A stretch of DNA of 64,000 nt from Cyanobacteria bacterium SZAS-4 (GCA_018266255.1 JAFEAT010000014.1:124001-188000); one strand, 5' to 3'; shown: positions 1 through 10,069, counted from the first letter of the stretch. The notes: generated from the sequence alone by a model not told the origin. Numbers and translations: made by a program.

Positions 1-1248
1 GGTAAAAAACTCGCCTTCGTGACGTTCGATCTTCTTTTGCATCTGGTCTAAAGTGAGATCTTGAGATGCAATTCCACCGTCGATATCCATAAGAGGGGCT
101 GTTCCTTCGACTTTTTCTTTGTCGATTTGTTCAGCCGTCTGCGGTGGAGACGGAATCGGAGCTGATTTGGTCGGACGCAGCACCAGCATTGCGCTGGCTG
201 TCAATATCGCACAAAATGCGGCAGTGGATAGAAGAATCAAGTAGAAACTGCTTTTTTGAATTTTCACCATATCTGGTGGCGTGATATCTGGCTTGACCGG
301 ACGCGGAACTGTGACTGCTAAGTTCCTTTCGACTTTGACCCCTCGCTTCATATCAGCCAGGTCATGAGCCGCGTAGCCTAGATTTTGGTATCGTTCATCT
401 GGATTTTTTGCCAGCATTCCACGCACGATTTGCTCTAGCGCCGGCGGAAACTCTTGCCCGAGAGATGCTTCTTTGAGTGTGGGAGTGGTTTCTCTCTGGT
501 GCATCATCATCGTGGTCATGGCATTCTCACCGACAAACGGCGGGGTACCGGTGAGCGCTTCGAAAATTACGCAGCCGAGTGAATAAATGTCAGACCGGTG
601 ATCGAGTTTTCCGCCCAGGCACTGTTCAGGGCTCATGTAGAGTGGACTGCCGAATATCTCGCCTGTGCGAGTCAGTGCCTGTATCTCCCCTCCCTCGTGT
701 TGCGCCAGCTTGGCGATACCGAAGTCTAAAATCTTGACACTGCCTTCGGTGCCCCAATCTGTATTGTTCAGGAGCATTATGTTGTTTGGTTTTATGTCAC
801 GATGAACAACTCCATTTTCGTGAGCGTGAGCCAGACCGAAGCAAACCTGAATGAACAGAGGAACCGCTTCGTCCACAGAAAGTTGACGAGTCTTTAAAAT
901 TTGCCCGAGTGTTTTTCCATCTACAAACTCCATCGCCATAAATGGTGTCTGATCGTCGAGTAAACCAAAGTCATGTACGGCGATGATGTTGGGATGGTTC
1001 ACCGAGAAGACAGCTCTCGCTTCAGCCTCGAACCGTCGTAATGCTATGTCGGTTTGCTCGCTCTTCTGAATAGTTTTGAGGGCAAGTTCTTTGCCCAGAA
1101 AAATTTGTTCGACCTTATAGACAACGCCCATTCCGCCTTGTCCGAGAAGCGATACAACGCGATATCTTCCACCGAGAATTTGATCTTGATGAAAGCTCAC
1201 ACTCGACTGAGCTCGCAGCGGTTGATTTGTTGGGTCTGGATCTGTCAA
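1..1248 (-). CDS. Membrane Ser/Thr protein kinase, C-terminus cut by window edge
   Basis: This is a Hanks-type (PknB-like) kinase that phosphorylates Ser/Thr on proteins. The visible 416 residues hold the Gly-rich loop GQGGMGVVYK, a catalytic Lys near residue 58 (LALKTI), HRDIKPNN, DFG and a GSPLYMSPEQC activation segment. One transmembrane helix follows (ILLSTAAFCAILTASAMLVL), then the start of an outside domain that leaves the window at base 1. The two downstream paralogues carry LRR and TPR modules there, so the missing part is probably similar. No ATG lies near the N-terminus. I chose TTG at 1248 because it gives an N-terminus like the paralogues (MTDPDP against MTPSDS); GTG at 1200 is the alternative. 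It follows the 1290-3869 gene after 41 bases and is probably in the same operon. Confidence 0.88.
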   Translation of the reverse strand, partial: MTDPDPTNQPLRAQSSVSFHQDQILGGRYRVVSLLGQGGMGVVYKVEQIFLGKELALKTIQKSEQTDIALRRFEAEARAVFSVNHPNIIAVHDFGLLDDQTPFMAMEFVDGKTLGQILKTRQLSVDEAVPLFIQVCFGLAHAHENGVVHRDIKPNNIMLLNNTDWGTEGSVKILDFGIAKLAQHEGGEIQALTRTGEIFGSPLYMSPEQCLGGKLDHRSDIYSLGCVIFEALTGTPPFVGENAMTTMMMHQRETTPTLKEASLGQEFPPALEQIVRGMLAKNPDERYQNLGYAAHDLADMKRGVKVERNLAVTVPRPVKPDITPPDMVKIQKSSFYLILLSTAAFCAILTASAMLVLRPTKSAPIPSPPQTAEQIDKEKVEGTAPLMDIDGGIASQDLTLDQMQKKIERHEGEFFT

Positions 1249-1289
1249 CTAGGTTGCTCTAGGGGTCGAACACTACATTACATTCCACG

Positions 1290-3869
1290 TTATTGCTTGA
1301 ATGCGTCGCTCCAAGGTATGTGAAATGTCGCTGCTTGCTGTTTCGCTTCCGCCTCTCGGCCTGCTATCGCCAGGTGTCTGATCAACTGAATTTGAAACAG
1401 ATATTTGCGTCTCTCGACGTCTTTTTTGATTAGATTGGAGACGGCTAGTCCCCTGCGAGCGTACTTGATTGACTCCGTCCAATTTCGTTCTACATCGCAA
1501 ACTGCAATCATGTCGTTGCAAGCATTGCCGTAGTGCTCAAGCAAATTTCTTTCACTCGGATGGTTCAATATATCGAGTAAGTCTAACCCTTCTTGATACA
1601 GTTGTCTTTTCAATTTTTTGTCTGTTTCGCACTCTCCTACTTCGATTAGCGCTCTTGCATAGCCTGCAGGATCTTTGCTTCTGCTGGCTCGGCGCAATTC
1701 AACATGCTCTTTAAAATACGGCAGAGCCTGAGCACGGTTGTTATCGAGCATGGAGTAGACGCCGATCCTCTCGATGAAATTCGGCAAATAGATGTCGACC
1801 TTAGAGGGGGCTTGTCGTTTGATAATTTCGACGGCTCGTTTGCAGTTCTCGATCGGCTTGCTGAATAGCTTGGCTTCCTGACCAAAGCTTGTCAGGCTCT
1901 CAAGGCGGTCCATAAGCTCCGGGCTGTTGTGCATCATTGTATCGATACTCAATTTTGCAGACTCGTCTGCGAAACGATCACATTCTGCCCAGTGCTGCTG
2001 TCTACTTGCCAAATCTGCGCTTTGCATAAGTATTTCAGACAGTCGAGCCTTGTTTCCGTTTCTTTCAAGCACTTTTCTCGCGTTAGCTTGAAGCACCGCT
2101 GCGGCGGGATAGTTTTTTTCTAGCGTGCGAATTATGCTCAGCGCGCTCCAGTAATCAGCGACAATCGTAAGATTCGGATTCGCTCGTTCTGCCACAGCTA
2201 GAGCTGATTCGCCCGCCGCGTAGTTGCCGAGTTTTGATTTCGAGGCGACGATTTGTTGCAGCTTATTTTGATTTGCATATCCCTCGAAATAGCATTGCGG
2301 CATTTTTTCGCCTAGTTCGTCGATTGCTTTCTGAGAGAATTGACCCTGACTTACTTGTACTGATCTAAGTGATGTTGACGGAATCAACAGTTTCAATCCT
2401 TCATCGGTGATTCTGCAATTGCGTAAGCACAAATTTGATAACATCTTCAAATTTGCCAGCGCCGCTAGATCTGAGTCTTTTATGTAAGTGCCTCGCAAAT
2501 CAAGAGTTTGCAGGTAGTCGAAACTGGCTATGTTGTGGACTTCTGTGATGTTGCAGTCGTTGACAATGAGGCTGAGTAATTTTGACTTTTTCAGCGCTTC
2601 TAAACCTTTGTCTGTAACCTGGCATGCGTCAAGTTTCACGGCTTGCGCACCGTCATAATTCTGGAATGCCTTCAGGCTCTCGTCAGTGGCGTCATATTTT
2701 TCAAAAAATGAGCATCTTCCTTTTTTTATGGCATCGACAAAATTTCCCACTGAATCTGAATGGGGAATCGGGGCAACATAAGGTTCTTGCTTCGTCACGA
2801 TAACCTTCCGAGTTGCCAGCAACACGCTCATTGAGGTCGAACCAAGCGTGGCGCTGAAGAACAGATTTCCCAAAACAAGTGCTATTAACAGCCCACGACG
2901 CATTGAAATAATTTTGGTTTTCGCCTTACTAATTTTCGAGCTAGACTTAATTTGCGCGGCTGGATTGAATGGCAATACTTCTCCGCGTTCCGTTGCTGCC
3001 AGATCATTTGCCGCTTCATTTAGATTCTGGTATCGGTTGTCGGGATTCTTTGCCAACATCGATTGCACGATCTGTTCCAGCTCTTTTGGAAAATCGGTGC
3101 CTAAAGATGCTTCTTTGAGACTGGGAACGGTCGAAGATTGATGCATCATCATCGTCGCCAGAGCGCTCTCTCCGACAAACGGAGTTGTGCCAGTCAGTGC
3201 TTCGAAGATAACGCAACCGAGAGAGTAAATGTCTGAGCGATGGTCGAGTTTACCGCCGGAGCACTGTTCGGGGCTCATGTAGAGCGGGCTGCCGAAAATC
3301 TCGCCAGTTCTGGTTAAAGATTGTATATCGCCCTCGTCAGATTCTGTTAGTTTGGCGATGCCGAAATCAAGTATCTTGACACTACCCTCGGTGCCTGGCA
3401 TCACTTGATCCAAGAGCATGATATTGCCAGGTTTTATATCGCGATGCACTACTCCGTGTTCGTGTGCGTGAGCCAGTCCTGCGCAAACTTGAATGAATAC
3501 AGGAATGGCCTCGTCGACGGTCAAAAGCCGCTGTTTGAGAAGTTCAGACAAAGTTATTCCTTGCACGAACTCCATAGCAAGAAATGGTGTGTCGTCATCT
3601 AGTAGGCCAAAGTCATGCACTGAAATGACATTTGGGTGATTGAGTGCAAATACAGCACGAGCTTCCGCCTGAAAGCGGCGCACTGACACATCGGTTAGAG
3701 AAGCCTTGTTGATTGTCTTGAGTGCTAGCTCGATTCCGAGATAAATTTGTTCGACTTTATATACAACACCCATTCCGCCGCGGCCGAGCACTGCGATCAC
3801 GCGGTATCGGCCGCCCAGTAGCCGCTCCGGTTCAAATTCATCGCTTCGGGTGTTAATTTGAATAGTCAA
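1290..3869 (-). CDS. Membrane Ser/Thr protein kinase with LRR and TPR domains
   Basis: This 859-residue protein combines a PknB-type kinase domain (about 20-290), a membrane helix (about 325-350) and a C-terminal sensor or scaffold region. Visible kinase motifs are GRGGMGVVYK, Lys51, HRDIKPGN with Asp144, and DFG with Asp168. After the membrane helix come leucine-rich repeats (about 408-525; for example LQTLDLRGT and LSNLCLRNC) and then helical TPR-like repeats to the end. The start is TTG and overlaps the TGA of the upstream kinase by four bases (TTGA), so translation is probably coupled. The protein is a close paralogue of its two neighbours. I infer that the LRR/TPR part binds a ligand or partner outside the cytoplasm; the substrate is unknown. 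Confidence 0.93.
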   Translation of the reverse strand: MTIQINTRSDEFEPERLLGGRYRVIAVLGRGGMGVVYKVEQIYLGIELALKTINKASLTDVSVRRFQAEARAVFALNHPNVISVHDFGLLDDDTPFLAMEFVQGITLSELLKQRLLTVDEAIPVFIQVCAGLAHAHEHGVVHRDIKPGNIMLLDQVMPGTEGSVKILDFGIAKLTESDEGDIQSLTRTGEIFGSPLYMSPEQCSGGKLDHRSDIYSLGCVIFEALTGTTPFVGESALATMMMHQSSTVPSLKEASLGTDFPKELEQIVQSMLAKNPDNRYQNLNEAANDLAATERGEVLPFNPAAQIKSSSKISKAKTKIISMRRGLLIALVLGNLFFSATLGSTSMSVLLATRKVIVTKQEPYVAPIPHSDSVGNFVDAIKKGRCSFFEKYDATDESLKAFQNYDGAQAVKLDACQVTDKGLEALKKSKLLSLIVNDCNITEVHNIASFDYLQTLDLRGTYIKDSDLAALANLKMLSNLCLRNCRITDEGLKLLIPSTSLRSVQVSQGQFSQKAIDELGEKMPQCYFEGYANQNKLQQIVASKSKLGNYAAGESALAVAERANPNLTIVADYWSALSIIRTLEKNYPAAAVLQANARKVLERNGNKARLSEILMQSADLASRQQHWAECDRFADESAKLSIDTMMHNSPELMDRLESLTSFGQEAKLFSKPIENCKRAVEIIKRQAPSKVDIYLPNFIERIGVYSMLDNNRAQALPYFKEHVELRRASRSKDPAGYARALIEVGECETDKKLKRQLYQEGLDLLDILNHPSERNLLEHYGNACNDMIAVCDVERNWTESIKYARRGLAVSNLIKKDVERRKYLFQIQLIRHLAIAGREAEAKQQAATFHIPWSDAFKQ

Positions 3870-6496
3870 AGCTTCACCCCATACTTGGTCATTTCTCGAG
3901 ATGCTTCTTCTTCACGCCCGGCGGCACGCAATTGTGTTATCAGCAATCTGATGAAAAATGGTCGCCGGTTGTTTTCATCTCGGTGTTTATATTGCGCCGT
4001 TGCCTCTAAACCTTTTCTTGCATATAGTGCGGCGCCATCATAATCGTGTTCGACCGCGAGTATTTCCGACATTCTCTGGCAAGCAGCACAATAGTGTTCT
4101 TTCAGGTTGAGGTCTTCGGGCAAACCTAATTTTTCGAGGCCCGCTATTGCTTCTTTGTACAGAGTTTTTCTCGTTAGATAATCTTTGTTCAAGGCGTGCG
4201 CATATTCGATTAGCGCTCGCATGTACGATTGCGGATCTTTCTCTTTGTTCGAGCGAGTCACATCAACATTTTTGTTGAGATAAGGGATGGCGAGGTCGTA
4301 TTTACCTTCCATCGAGTATAAGTAACCAATCCTCTCTACAAATATGAGGTATGACTTTTTATCTCTATCAAGACTGGGAAAACGTTCAATAAAATTCAAT
4401 GCTGTTTTGCAATATTCAATGGCCGGGTCGAAAGTTCTCAGCTTCATGGGAATATACGTGTAACTGTTCAACATTGGCAGCAATCTTTGATCGCTGCTGT
4501 GAATCACGGTATCGACAAACAGCTGTTCACCGCGATGATTCAAGTCGAGCGCTTTTTTGTTGTCTTTTTCATCGACGGCTATAGTTGCTTGTACTCCCAA
4601 AGGCAGTGGCAGCAAACTCAAGTCGCCACATCGCTCTAGTTGCGCTACCGCTTTGTCGGCTAACAGTTGTGCTTCTTTGCGCCGACCTTGATGATATCGA
4701 ATGGTCGCCAATTCACTTTGCAGAGCTCCAATTTTTCCAAGATTTTTATTACTTTTTTCCGCCGTAGCGATCAGTTTTTCTAGCGTTAAATCGTAGTTTT
4801 TTTTGTCTGCGGCTAGCTGCATATCTTGTATTTTCGAAGTCTTTCGATACGGATAGATTACGCATTGAGGCATTTTCTCGTACAGTTCTCTAATGAACTG
4901 GGGTGAAAACTTCTTGGGCGTGAGAGTGAGAACTTCAAGGGAGGGTGATGCTGCAAGCTCTCGCAGTCCAGCCTCAGTGATGTTGCAATCTGCGAGCGAA
5001 AGAATGTGCAGCATCTTGAGATTCGCGATTTTCGGAATTGATGAATCATCGATTCTGGTTCCATCCAAATCGAGATTTTGAATGTAAGGAAGTTTTGCGA
5101 GACTGTTCAGACTATCGATGCTACAGTTGGCTAAGCACAGAGTGAGCAGCTTAGAGTCTTGCAGACATTCGATGCCGTCATCTGTGATATGACAATATTG
5201 TACGTCCAAGACTTGCGCAAACGGGTAGTGCTTGAATTGTTTCAGGCTCGAGTCGGTAGCCATCTTCGAGACGAACTCATTGTCACCATGCATGATACCG
5301 CTATCGAAGATAATGCTCTCTTCATTCATTCGTGGTTCAAATGATGTGTTTATAGGCGTTGTTGGTTCGATTTTGACAGGCGCGACTACAACAGGATTTG
5401 GAATTTGAATGTTAGCTGCCTGAGTAAAATAGGTGAACCAGGCTGAAATGATGAATGCCGTTAGTCCGATTCCGACCATGGTGTAGATGAAGTTGTCTCG
5501 ATTGATGTTTACCATTCCAACCCGTGATTCGAGAGCTGGTTTGGTTCTGCTGGTGGAGTCGATTCGAGGGGCCTCGCCTCGCTTTAGTGCAGACAATTCG
5601 TTAGCTGCGTCTTCTAAACTCTGATATCTGTCATCAGGATTTTTTGCCAGCATGAGCGCGATCATGTGTTCGAACTCGGGACGGAATTCAGCACCGAGCG
5701 ACCCTTCTTTCAAGGTTGGAATCGTGGCTGTTTGATGCATCATCATCGTCATCAAGGCATTTTCGCCAACATATGGTGGAGTGCCTGTGAGGCTCTCAAA
5801 AATTACACAGCCCAGAGAATAGACGTCGGCTCGATGATCGGCTTTTCCACCGGAGCACTGCTCAGGACTCATGTACAGAGGGCTGCCGAAAATTTCGCCG
5901 GTGCGTGTCAGTGCTTGAGCTTCGCCAGTGTGAGCGAGTTTGGCTATACCGAAGTCCAAAATTTTGACACCTGTATCAAGCCCCTCAGGCACGTCTGTCA
6001 AAAGCATGATGTTGCCAGGTTTTATGTCACGGTGTACGACGCCATTCTTGTGCGCGTGTGCGAGGCCGAGGCAACATTGTATGTAAATGGAAGTAGCTTC
6101 TGCGACCGACAGTGTTCCTCTTTTTAGTCGATCGCTGAGTGTCTCGCCTTGCACAATCTCCATCACCAGGAAAGGAGTGTCATCGTCGAACAATCCAAAA
6201 TCGTGCACTGAAACGATGTTTGGATGGTCGACCGCAAACGCCGCCCGGGCCTCGGCTTGGAATCGCCGAACTGTAATGTCTGACATCAACTGTCGATCGA
6301 TTGTTTTTAAAGCCAGTTCTTTGCCGAGAAATATCTGCTCGACCCGATAGACAACGCCCATTCCACCTCTGCCGAGCAATGAAATGACGCGATATCGACC
6401 ACCGAGAATATCGTCGTGTTTGTACTCTGCGTCTGACAAACCGTATTCAGTGGCGCCGGTGAAGTGCGTGCTTTCGTGTGAGTCAGACGGTGTCAA
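3866..6496 (-). CDS. Membrane Ser/Thr protein kinase with LRR and TPR domains
   Basis: This is the first and longest (876 residues) of three tandem kinase paralogues. The kinase domain lies at about 30-305 with GRGGMGVVYR, Lys64, HRDIKPGN (Asp157), DFG (Asp181) and GSPLYMSPEQC. A membrane helix lies at about 336-357. LRRs follow at about 423-545 (IQNLDLDGT, LHILSLADC) and TPR-like helices fill the rest. The start is TTG at 6496; I see no ATG that would keep the N-terminal region. It is divergent from the TPR gene beginning near 6.6 kb, so the short space between them should hold the promoter of the kinase operon. The products are an inferred family of transmembrane signalling kinases; their targets cannot be read from the sequence. 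Confidence 0.93.
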   Translation of the reverse strand: MTPSDSHESTHFTGATEYGLSDAEYKHDDILGGRYRVISLLGRGGMGVVYRVEQIFLGKELALKTIDRQLMSDITVRRFQAEARAAFAVDHPNIVSVHDFGLFDDDTPFLVMEIVQGETLSDRLKRGTLSVAEATSIYIQCCLGLAHAHKNGVVHRDIKPGNIMLLTDVPEGLDTGVKILDFGIAKLAHTGEAQALTRTGEIFGSPLYMSPEQCSGGKADHRADVYSLGCVIFESLTGTPPYVGENALMTMMMHQTATIPTLKEGSLGAEFRPEFEHMIALMLAKNPDDRYQSLEDAANELSALKRGEAPRIDSTSRTKPALESRVGMVNINRDNFIYTMVGIGLTAFIISAWFTYFTQAANIQIPNPVVVAPVKIEPTTPINTSFEPRMNEESIIFDSGIMHGDNEFVSKMATDSSLKQFKHYPFAQVLDVQYCHITDDGIECLQDSKLLTLCLANCSIDSLNSLAKLPYIQNLDLDGTRIDDSSIPKIANLKMLHILSLADCNITEAGLRELAASPSLEVLTLTPKKFSPQFIRELYEKMPQCVIYPYRKTSKIQDMQLAADKKNYDLTLEKLIATAEKSNKNLGKIGALQSELATIRYHQGRRKEAQLLADKAVAQLERCGDLSLLPLPLGVQATIAVDEKDNKKALDLNHRGEQLFVDTVIHSSDQRLLPMLNSYTYIPMKLRTFDPAIEYCKTALNFIERFPSLDRDKKSYLIFVERIGYLYSMEGKYDLAIPYLNKNVDVTRSNKEKDPQSYMRALIEYAHALNKDYLTRKTLYKEAIAGLEKLGLPEDLNLKEHYCAACQRMSEILAVEHDYDGAALYARKGLEATAQYKHRDENNRRPFFIRLLITQLRAAGREEEASREMTKYGVKL

Positions 6497-6660
6497 ACGC
6501 GTTTATCCGATTGGGTCTTGGTAAATACATTAGCAGCTAGCTGCGCGGTCAGCTGTAAATGTGGGAATAGTATGATGCCTATTTGTTTCTCAAATTAGAC
6601 TTTGCTGAGGTGCCGTGCTATGAAAATGACTATACAATCGCCTGGAGCCACAGATTTCAT

Positions 6661-7557
6661 TTGATAGAAGAGCCCGAAAATTCATTCAAAGAAGCTGACA
6701 AAATCGAGCTTGTCTCTGAGTCTGAGAGCTTAAAAGCGAGCGACGCGGAGCGAGATGCTGTGCCGACGACGGGTTCAGCAGACACACGTTTGAGCGATGC
6801 GGCGGCGAGTTCCGCATACCCAAATTCGGACGAAGCGGCGGCGAGTGGCGCGTTGCCGAACGACGAAGAATTGACCCCCTGGAAGAAACGCAGAGACCCT
6901 GGGGGGAGGAGTCGAAAGAAGCTGGTTCTGATGGTGCTTGCCTTGACTATCCTGGTGCCCCTGCTAGCGGCAGGTGCTGCCATCTGCTCTCTCCCCAATG
7001 GTGGCGCACTTCTTGAATATCAAATCGGTTTGGCGATTGGAAATCGCGCGCTTATTCTTGATGGTTACAAGGGCTTGTGGAACAACGATCCCACTCATGT
7101 GGGTATGCTGATTCAGGCGGCAAACGCGCGCGCAGAGGTCGATAGAACTGCCGCGATAGAGCTGTATGACGACTGCGTCCGAATCAATCCAAACTTAGCC
7201 AACTGCTATATGAACCGAGGTTTGAATTACACTCATTTGCGACGGAACGCTCTTGCCATAGCAGACTATGACAAGGCGATTCAATTGAATCCAAATTACT
7301 CTCTGGCGCTAAATAATAGAGCTTGTTTGTATCAAGAGTTAGGAAATTACTCGATGGCACTCAAAGATCATGATAGAGCTATCGCTTTGGCGCCAGACAC
7401 TGCATTCTTGTACTACAATCGTGCTTTTACTCGCAGATTGTCAGACGATTATTCGGGCGCATTGAAGGACTTCCTCAAGTGTCAATCGCTTAACTACGAT
7501 GAGCCTGCATTGCAAACTCAAATCGACGAAACACGAAAACACCTGCCACAAATTTGA
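6661..7557 (+). CDS. Membrane-anchored TPR protein (paralogue 1)
   Basis: The protein has an acidic, low-complexity N-terminal region, a TPWKKR motif followed by basic residues, one transmembrane helix (LVLMVLALTILVPLLAAGAAI), and three or four TPR repeats with typical residues such as NPNLANCYMNRGLNYTHL and NPNYSLALNNRACLYQEL. TPRs mediate protein-protein contacts. The reading frame is open from TTG 6583. I prefer TTG 6661 because the translation from there (MIEEPENSFKEADKIELVSE) aligns with the N-terminus of the next gene (FKKDEDVELVSE), and GGAG lies upstream. The TPR part should be on the far side of the membrane from the basic stretch. It is co-oriented and almost touching the following paralogue, so this is a duplicated pair. 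Confidence 0.82.
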   Translation: MIEEPENSFKEADKIELVSESESLKASDAERDAVPTTGSADTRLSDAAASSAYPNSDEAAASGALPNDEELTPWKKRRDPGGRSRKKLVLMVLALTILVPLLAAGAAICSLPNGGALLEYQIGLAIGNRALILDGYKGLWNNDPTHVGMLIQAANARAEVDRTAAIELYDDCVRINPNLANCYMNRGLNYTHLRRNALAIADYDKAIQLNPNYSLALNNRACLYQELGNYSMALKDHDRAIALAPDTAFLYYNRAFTRRLSDDYSGALKDFLKCQSLNYDEPALQTQIDETRKHLPQI

Positions 7558-7565
7558 AGGAATCG

Positions 7566-8453
7566 ATGACGGGAAATTTCGCCAATCAGTTTAAGAAAGA
7601 CGAGGATGTAGAGCTAGTCTCGGAGCAAGCAGCATCGAACGCAGAGTCCGTGGATTCAAATGTTGGTGAAGAGACTTCCGCACCAGAGAACGGAGAGACT
7701 CTCGACGCGAAAGATGTTGATGCAAATGATGTCGGTGCGAAAGATGTTGATGGTCCACCCGACGCGAATGAGGTCTCTGACGGTAGTACACCCTGGAAAA
7801 AGCGTAAAGCAAATAAGAGTTACCGCAAAAGATTTTGGACGATCGCGCTCGTAACGGTGCTCATCATCTGCGGAACGCTTAACAGCGCAGTCCAGGCGAT
7901 TGGTCCTGCGCTAGTTTTGAGTCATGTCGGACTCGCAATCGGAAATCGTTGGTTGATTTTGAAGGCATACGAAATCGGCTATCAGAACTCTCCCTACTCC
8001 GTTTCAAACCTGGTTACGTGGGCGAACGAACGAGCCGCTTACAACAAACTCGATGCGATTGAACTGTACAACGATTGTCTCAAGCTAGATCCCAAATATC
8101 CCTATACGTATTTGAATCGTGGCGCCACTTACTATTATTTGAAGGAGTACGAGAAAGCGATGGCTGACTACGACAAAGCTATCGAGTTGAATCCGCGTTA
8201 CGCGCTGGCGCTAGATAACCGCGCCAGTCTCTGGGTGGATTCTGGAGAATTGGAAGCCGCACTGAAAGACGAAACAAGAGCCATCGCGGCGAGAGCAGAC
8301 TATCATACTTACTATTTCAATCGCGCCCGCATTTACCGACGGCTAAAGCGGTACGACGAAGCGCTAAAAGACTTTACCAGAGCACAAGAGCTGGGTGAAA
8401 ACTATCAACGAGTTCAGCACGAAATTGAAGCCACGAGAGAATTGCAACAATAA
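7566..8453 (+). CDS. Membrane-anchored TPR protein (paralogue 2)
   Basis: This 295-residue protein has the same plan as the preceding gene: an acidic Asp/Val-rich N-terminus with repeated DAKDVDANDVGAKDVD units, TPWKKRK, one membrane helix (FWTIALVTVLIICGTL) and TPR repeats (PKYPYTYLNRGATYYYL, PRYALALDNRASLW). The frame opens at a TTG that overlaps the previous stop. I chose ATG 7566 because AAGGA lies five bases before it. Its stop is only four bases from the stop of the convergent transporter gene. It is likely co-transcribed with its paralogue; the partner of the TPR domain is unknown. Confidence 0.85.
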   Translation: MTGNFANQFKKDEDVELVSEQAASNAESVDSNVGEETSAPENGETLDAKDVDANDVGAKDVDGPPDANEVSDGSTPWKKRKANKSYRKRFWTIALVTVLIICGTLNSAVQAIGPALVLSHVGLAIGNRWLILKAYEIGYQNSPYSVSNLVTWANERAAYNKLDAIELYNDCLKLDPKYPYTYLNRGATYYYLKEYEKAMADYDKAIELNPRYALALDNRASLWVDSGELEAALKDETRAIAARADYHTYYFNRARIYRRLKRYDEALKDFTRAQELGENYQRVQHEIEATRELQQ

Positions 8454-8457
8454 TGAA

Positions 8458-10056
8458 CTAGTGCGCGTTCATTGCTTCTTTAGCCCCAGCTTTAGAAGGA
8501 TTTGCCAGTAAGAACAGTAACGGCAAACTGATGATGAAAGCGACTCCAACCATTCTGAAAATGTCAGCGAACGAAAGTATCGATGATTGCACATTTAGCA
8601 TTCCATTTAAACTTGCAATTGCTTGACCGTGCGCCACCGCATAGTCGCTTGTGTGCGCCTGGAATGCGCCTGTCATAGCAGCAAGTCTGTCGCGGAAGAT
8701 GGGATTGTATTCACTGAAATTTGCCACCAGCATAGCGCGGTGGAAAGCTTCGCGCTGCTCCAGGACTAGAGTGATAATAGCGATGCCTAGACTGCCACCA
8801 ATTTGTCTGGCGAGGTTGTAAATGCCGCTGCCATCTGGAATTGCTTCCTTTGGCAATGCCCCTACCGACGCCATGCTCAACGACATGAACATGAATACGC
8901 TCGATGCGCCTCGAATGAGGAGCGGCCAGAACATGGTATCGGCACTGGTATCAGGGTTCATTGACGCAAGAAGGAACATCGAGATAGCACTACCAATAGC
9001 GCCGCCACCAATCATAATGCGCGGATCGACTTTACCGGAAAGTTTGCCGATGACAGGCATCATAAGACCAGACGCGATGGCGGAGGGAAGCATGAGCATT
9101 CCTGTTTGCATGGCAGTGTAGTGCAGAATGTTCTGACAAAAGATAGGCACGGCGAAAGTTGCTCCGTAAAGCCCCATTCCGAGCATCAATGAATACATGC
9201 TGCCGCCGCTCAAAGCTCTGTATTTGAGAACTCTCAGATTGACTGCTGGAAGTTTAGTGCGCAGTTCGTGAAAGATGAAAGCTGCAGCACCGATCACGCC
9301 TGTGATCGTCAGAGTGACAATCATCTTGGATGAGAACCAGTCTTCTTGCTGACCCTGTTCGAGCACTGTTTGCAAAGACGAGATGAATAGCACAAGCAAG
9401 CCGATGCCGAGCCAATCAACTTTTGAAATTTTGCGCTCGTTTTGATTAGGTAGAAAAAGTGCGGCCATCGTTATAGCTAAAATGCCAAACGGAATGTTGA
9501 TGAAAAAGATCCAGCGCCAACCGAGAGTGTCCGTCAGAAATCCTCCCAGCGTGGGACCGATGACTGGACCTACGATTACGCCAATCCCGAACAGCGCTTG
9601 CGCCATTCCTTGTTCTTCTTTCGGAAACGTTTCGAACAAAATTGATTGAGCTTTGGCGATCAATCCACCACCGCAAAGCCCTTGCAAAATTCTTCCCAGT
9701 ACAAGCATCGGAAGGTTCGTGGCGAATCCACAAAACACAGAAGATAGAGTGAATCCGATCAAGGAAAATAAGAAGTAGCGCTTGCGTCCAAAGAAGTCAC
9801 CGAGCCATGCTGTCAGAGGAATCATGATAGCGGTTGCGATACCATATCCGGTGATAACCCAACCGACTTCGCTCAGGGTTGCGCCCAGGTTTCCTTGCAT
9901 GTCCGGCAACGCCACATTGACGATGCTGGAGTCGACAACTTCGAGAATCGCAGCAAATGAAACTGTGATCGCGATCACCCATTTCAACCATGGTGCATCA
10001 GCAAACCGATCTGGTTTGCTCATAGACTTTGGAGCTGCTAGTACCGAGGAAGTCAT
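8458..10056 (-). CDS. emrB: MFS drug efflux transporter, DHA2 (EmrB/QacA) family
   Basis: This is a 532-residue inner-membrane proton-driven multidrug exporter of the 14-helix DHA2 type. Diagnostic motifs are DSSIVNVALPDMQ in helix 1, GDFFGRKR (motif A) after helix 2, GRILQGLCGGG, and the long antiporter motif C region GPVIGPTLGGFLTD followed by GWRWIFFINIPFG. Length and hydrophobic profile fit the family. It lies 13 bases downstream of the membrane-fusion gene and is under the same TetR regulator, the classic EmrAB arrangement. No outer-membrane partner lies next to it; the TolC-like protein near 38-40 kb could serve, which is inference. The substrate is unknown. Confidence 0.93.
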   Translation of the reverse strand: MTSSVLAAPKSMSKPDRFADAPWLKWVIAITVSFAAILEVVDSSIVNVALPDMQGNLGATLSEVGWVITGYGIATAIMIPLTAWLGDFFGRKRYFLFSLIGFTLSSVFCGFATNLPMLVLGRILQGLCGGGLIAKAQSILFETFPKEEQGMAQALFGIGVIVGPVIGPTLGGFLTDTLGWRWIFFINIPFGILAITMAALFLPNQNERKISKVDWLGIGLLVLFISSLQTVLEQGQQEDWFSSKMIVTLTITGVIGAAAFIFHELRTKLPAVNLRVLKYRALSGGSMYSLMLGMGLYGATFAVPIFCQNILHYTAMQTGMLMLPSAIASGLMMPVIGKLSGKVDPRIMIGGGAIGSAISMFLLASMNPDTSADTMFWPLLIRGASSVFMFMSLSMASVGALPKEAIPDGSGIYNLARQIGGSLGIAIITLVLEQREAFHRAMLVANFSEYNPIFRDRLAAMTGAFQAHTSDYAVAHGQAIASLNGMLNVQSSILSFADIFRMVGVAFIISLPLLFLLANPSKAGAKEAMNAH

Positions 10057-10069
10057 TGCCGAGTACCTC

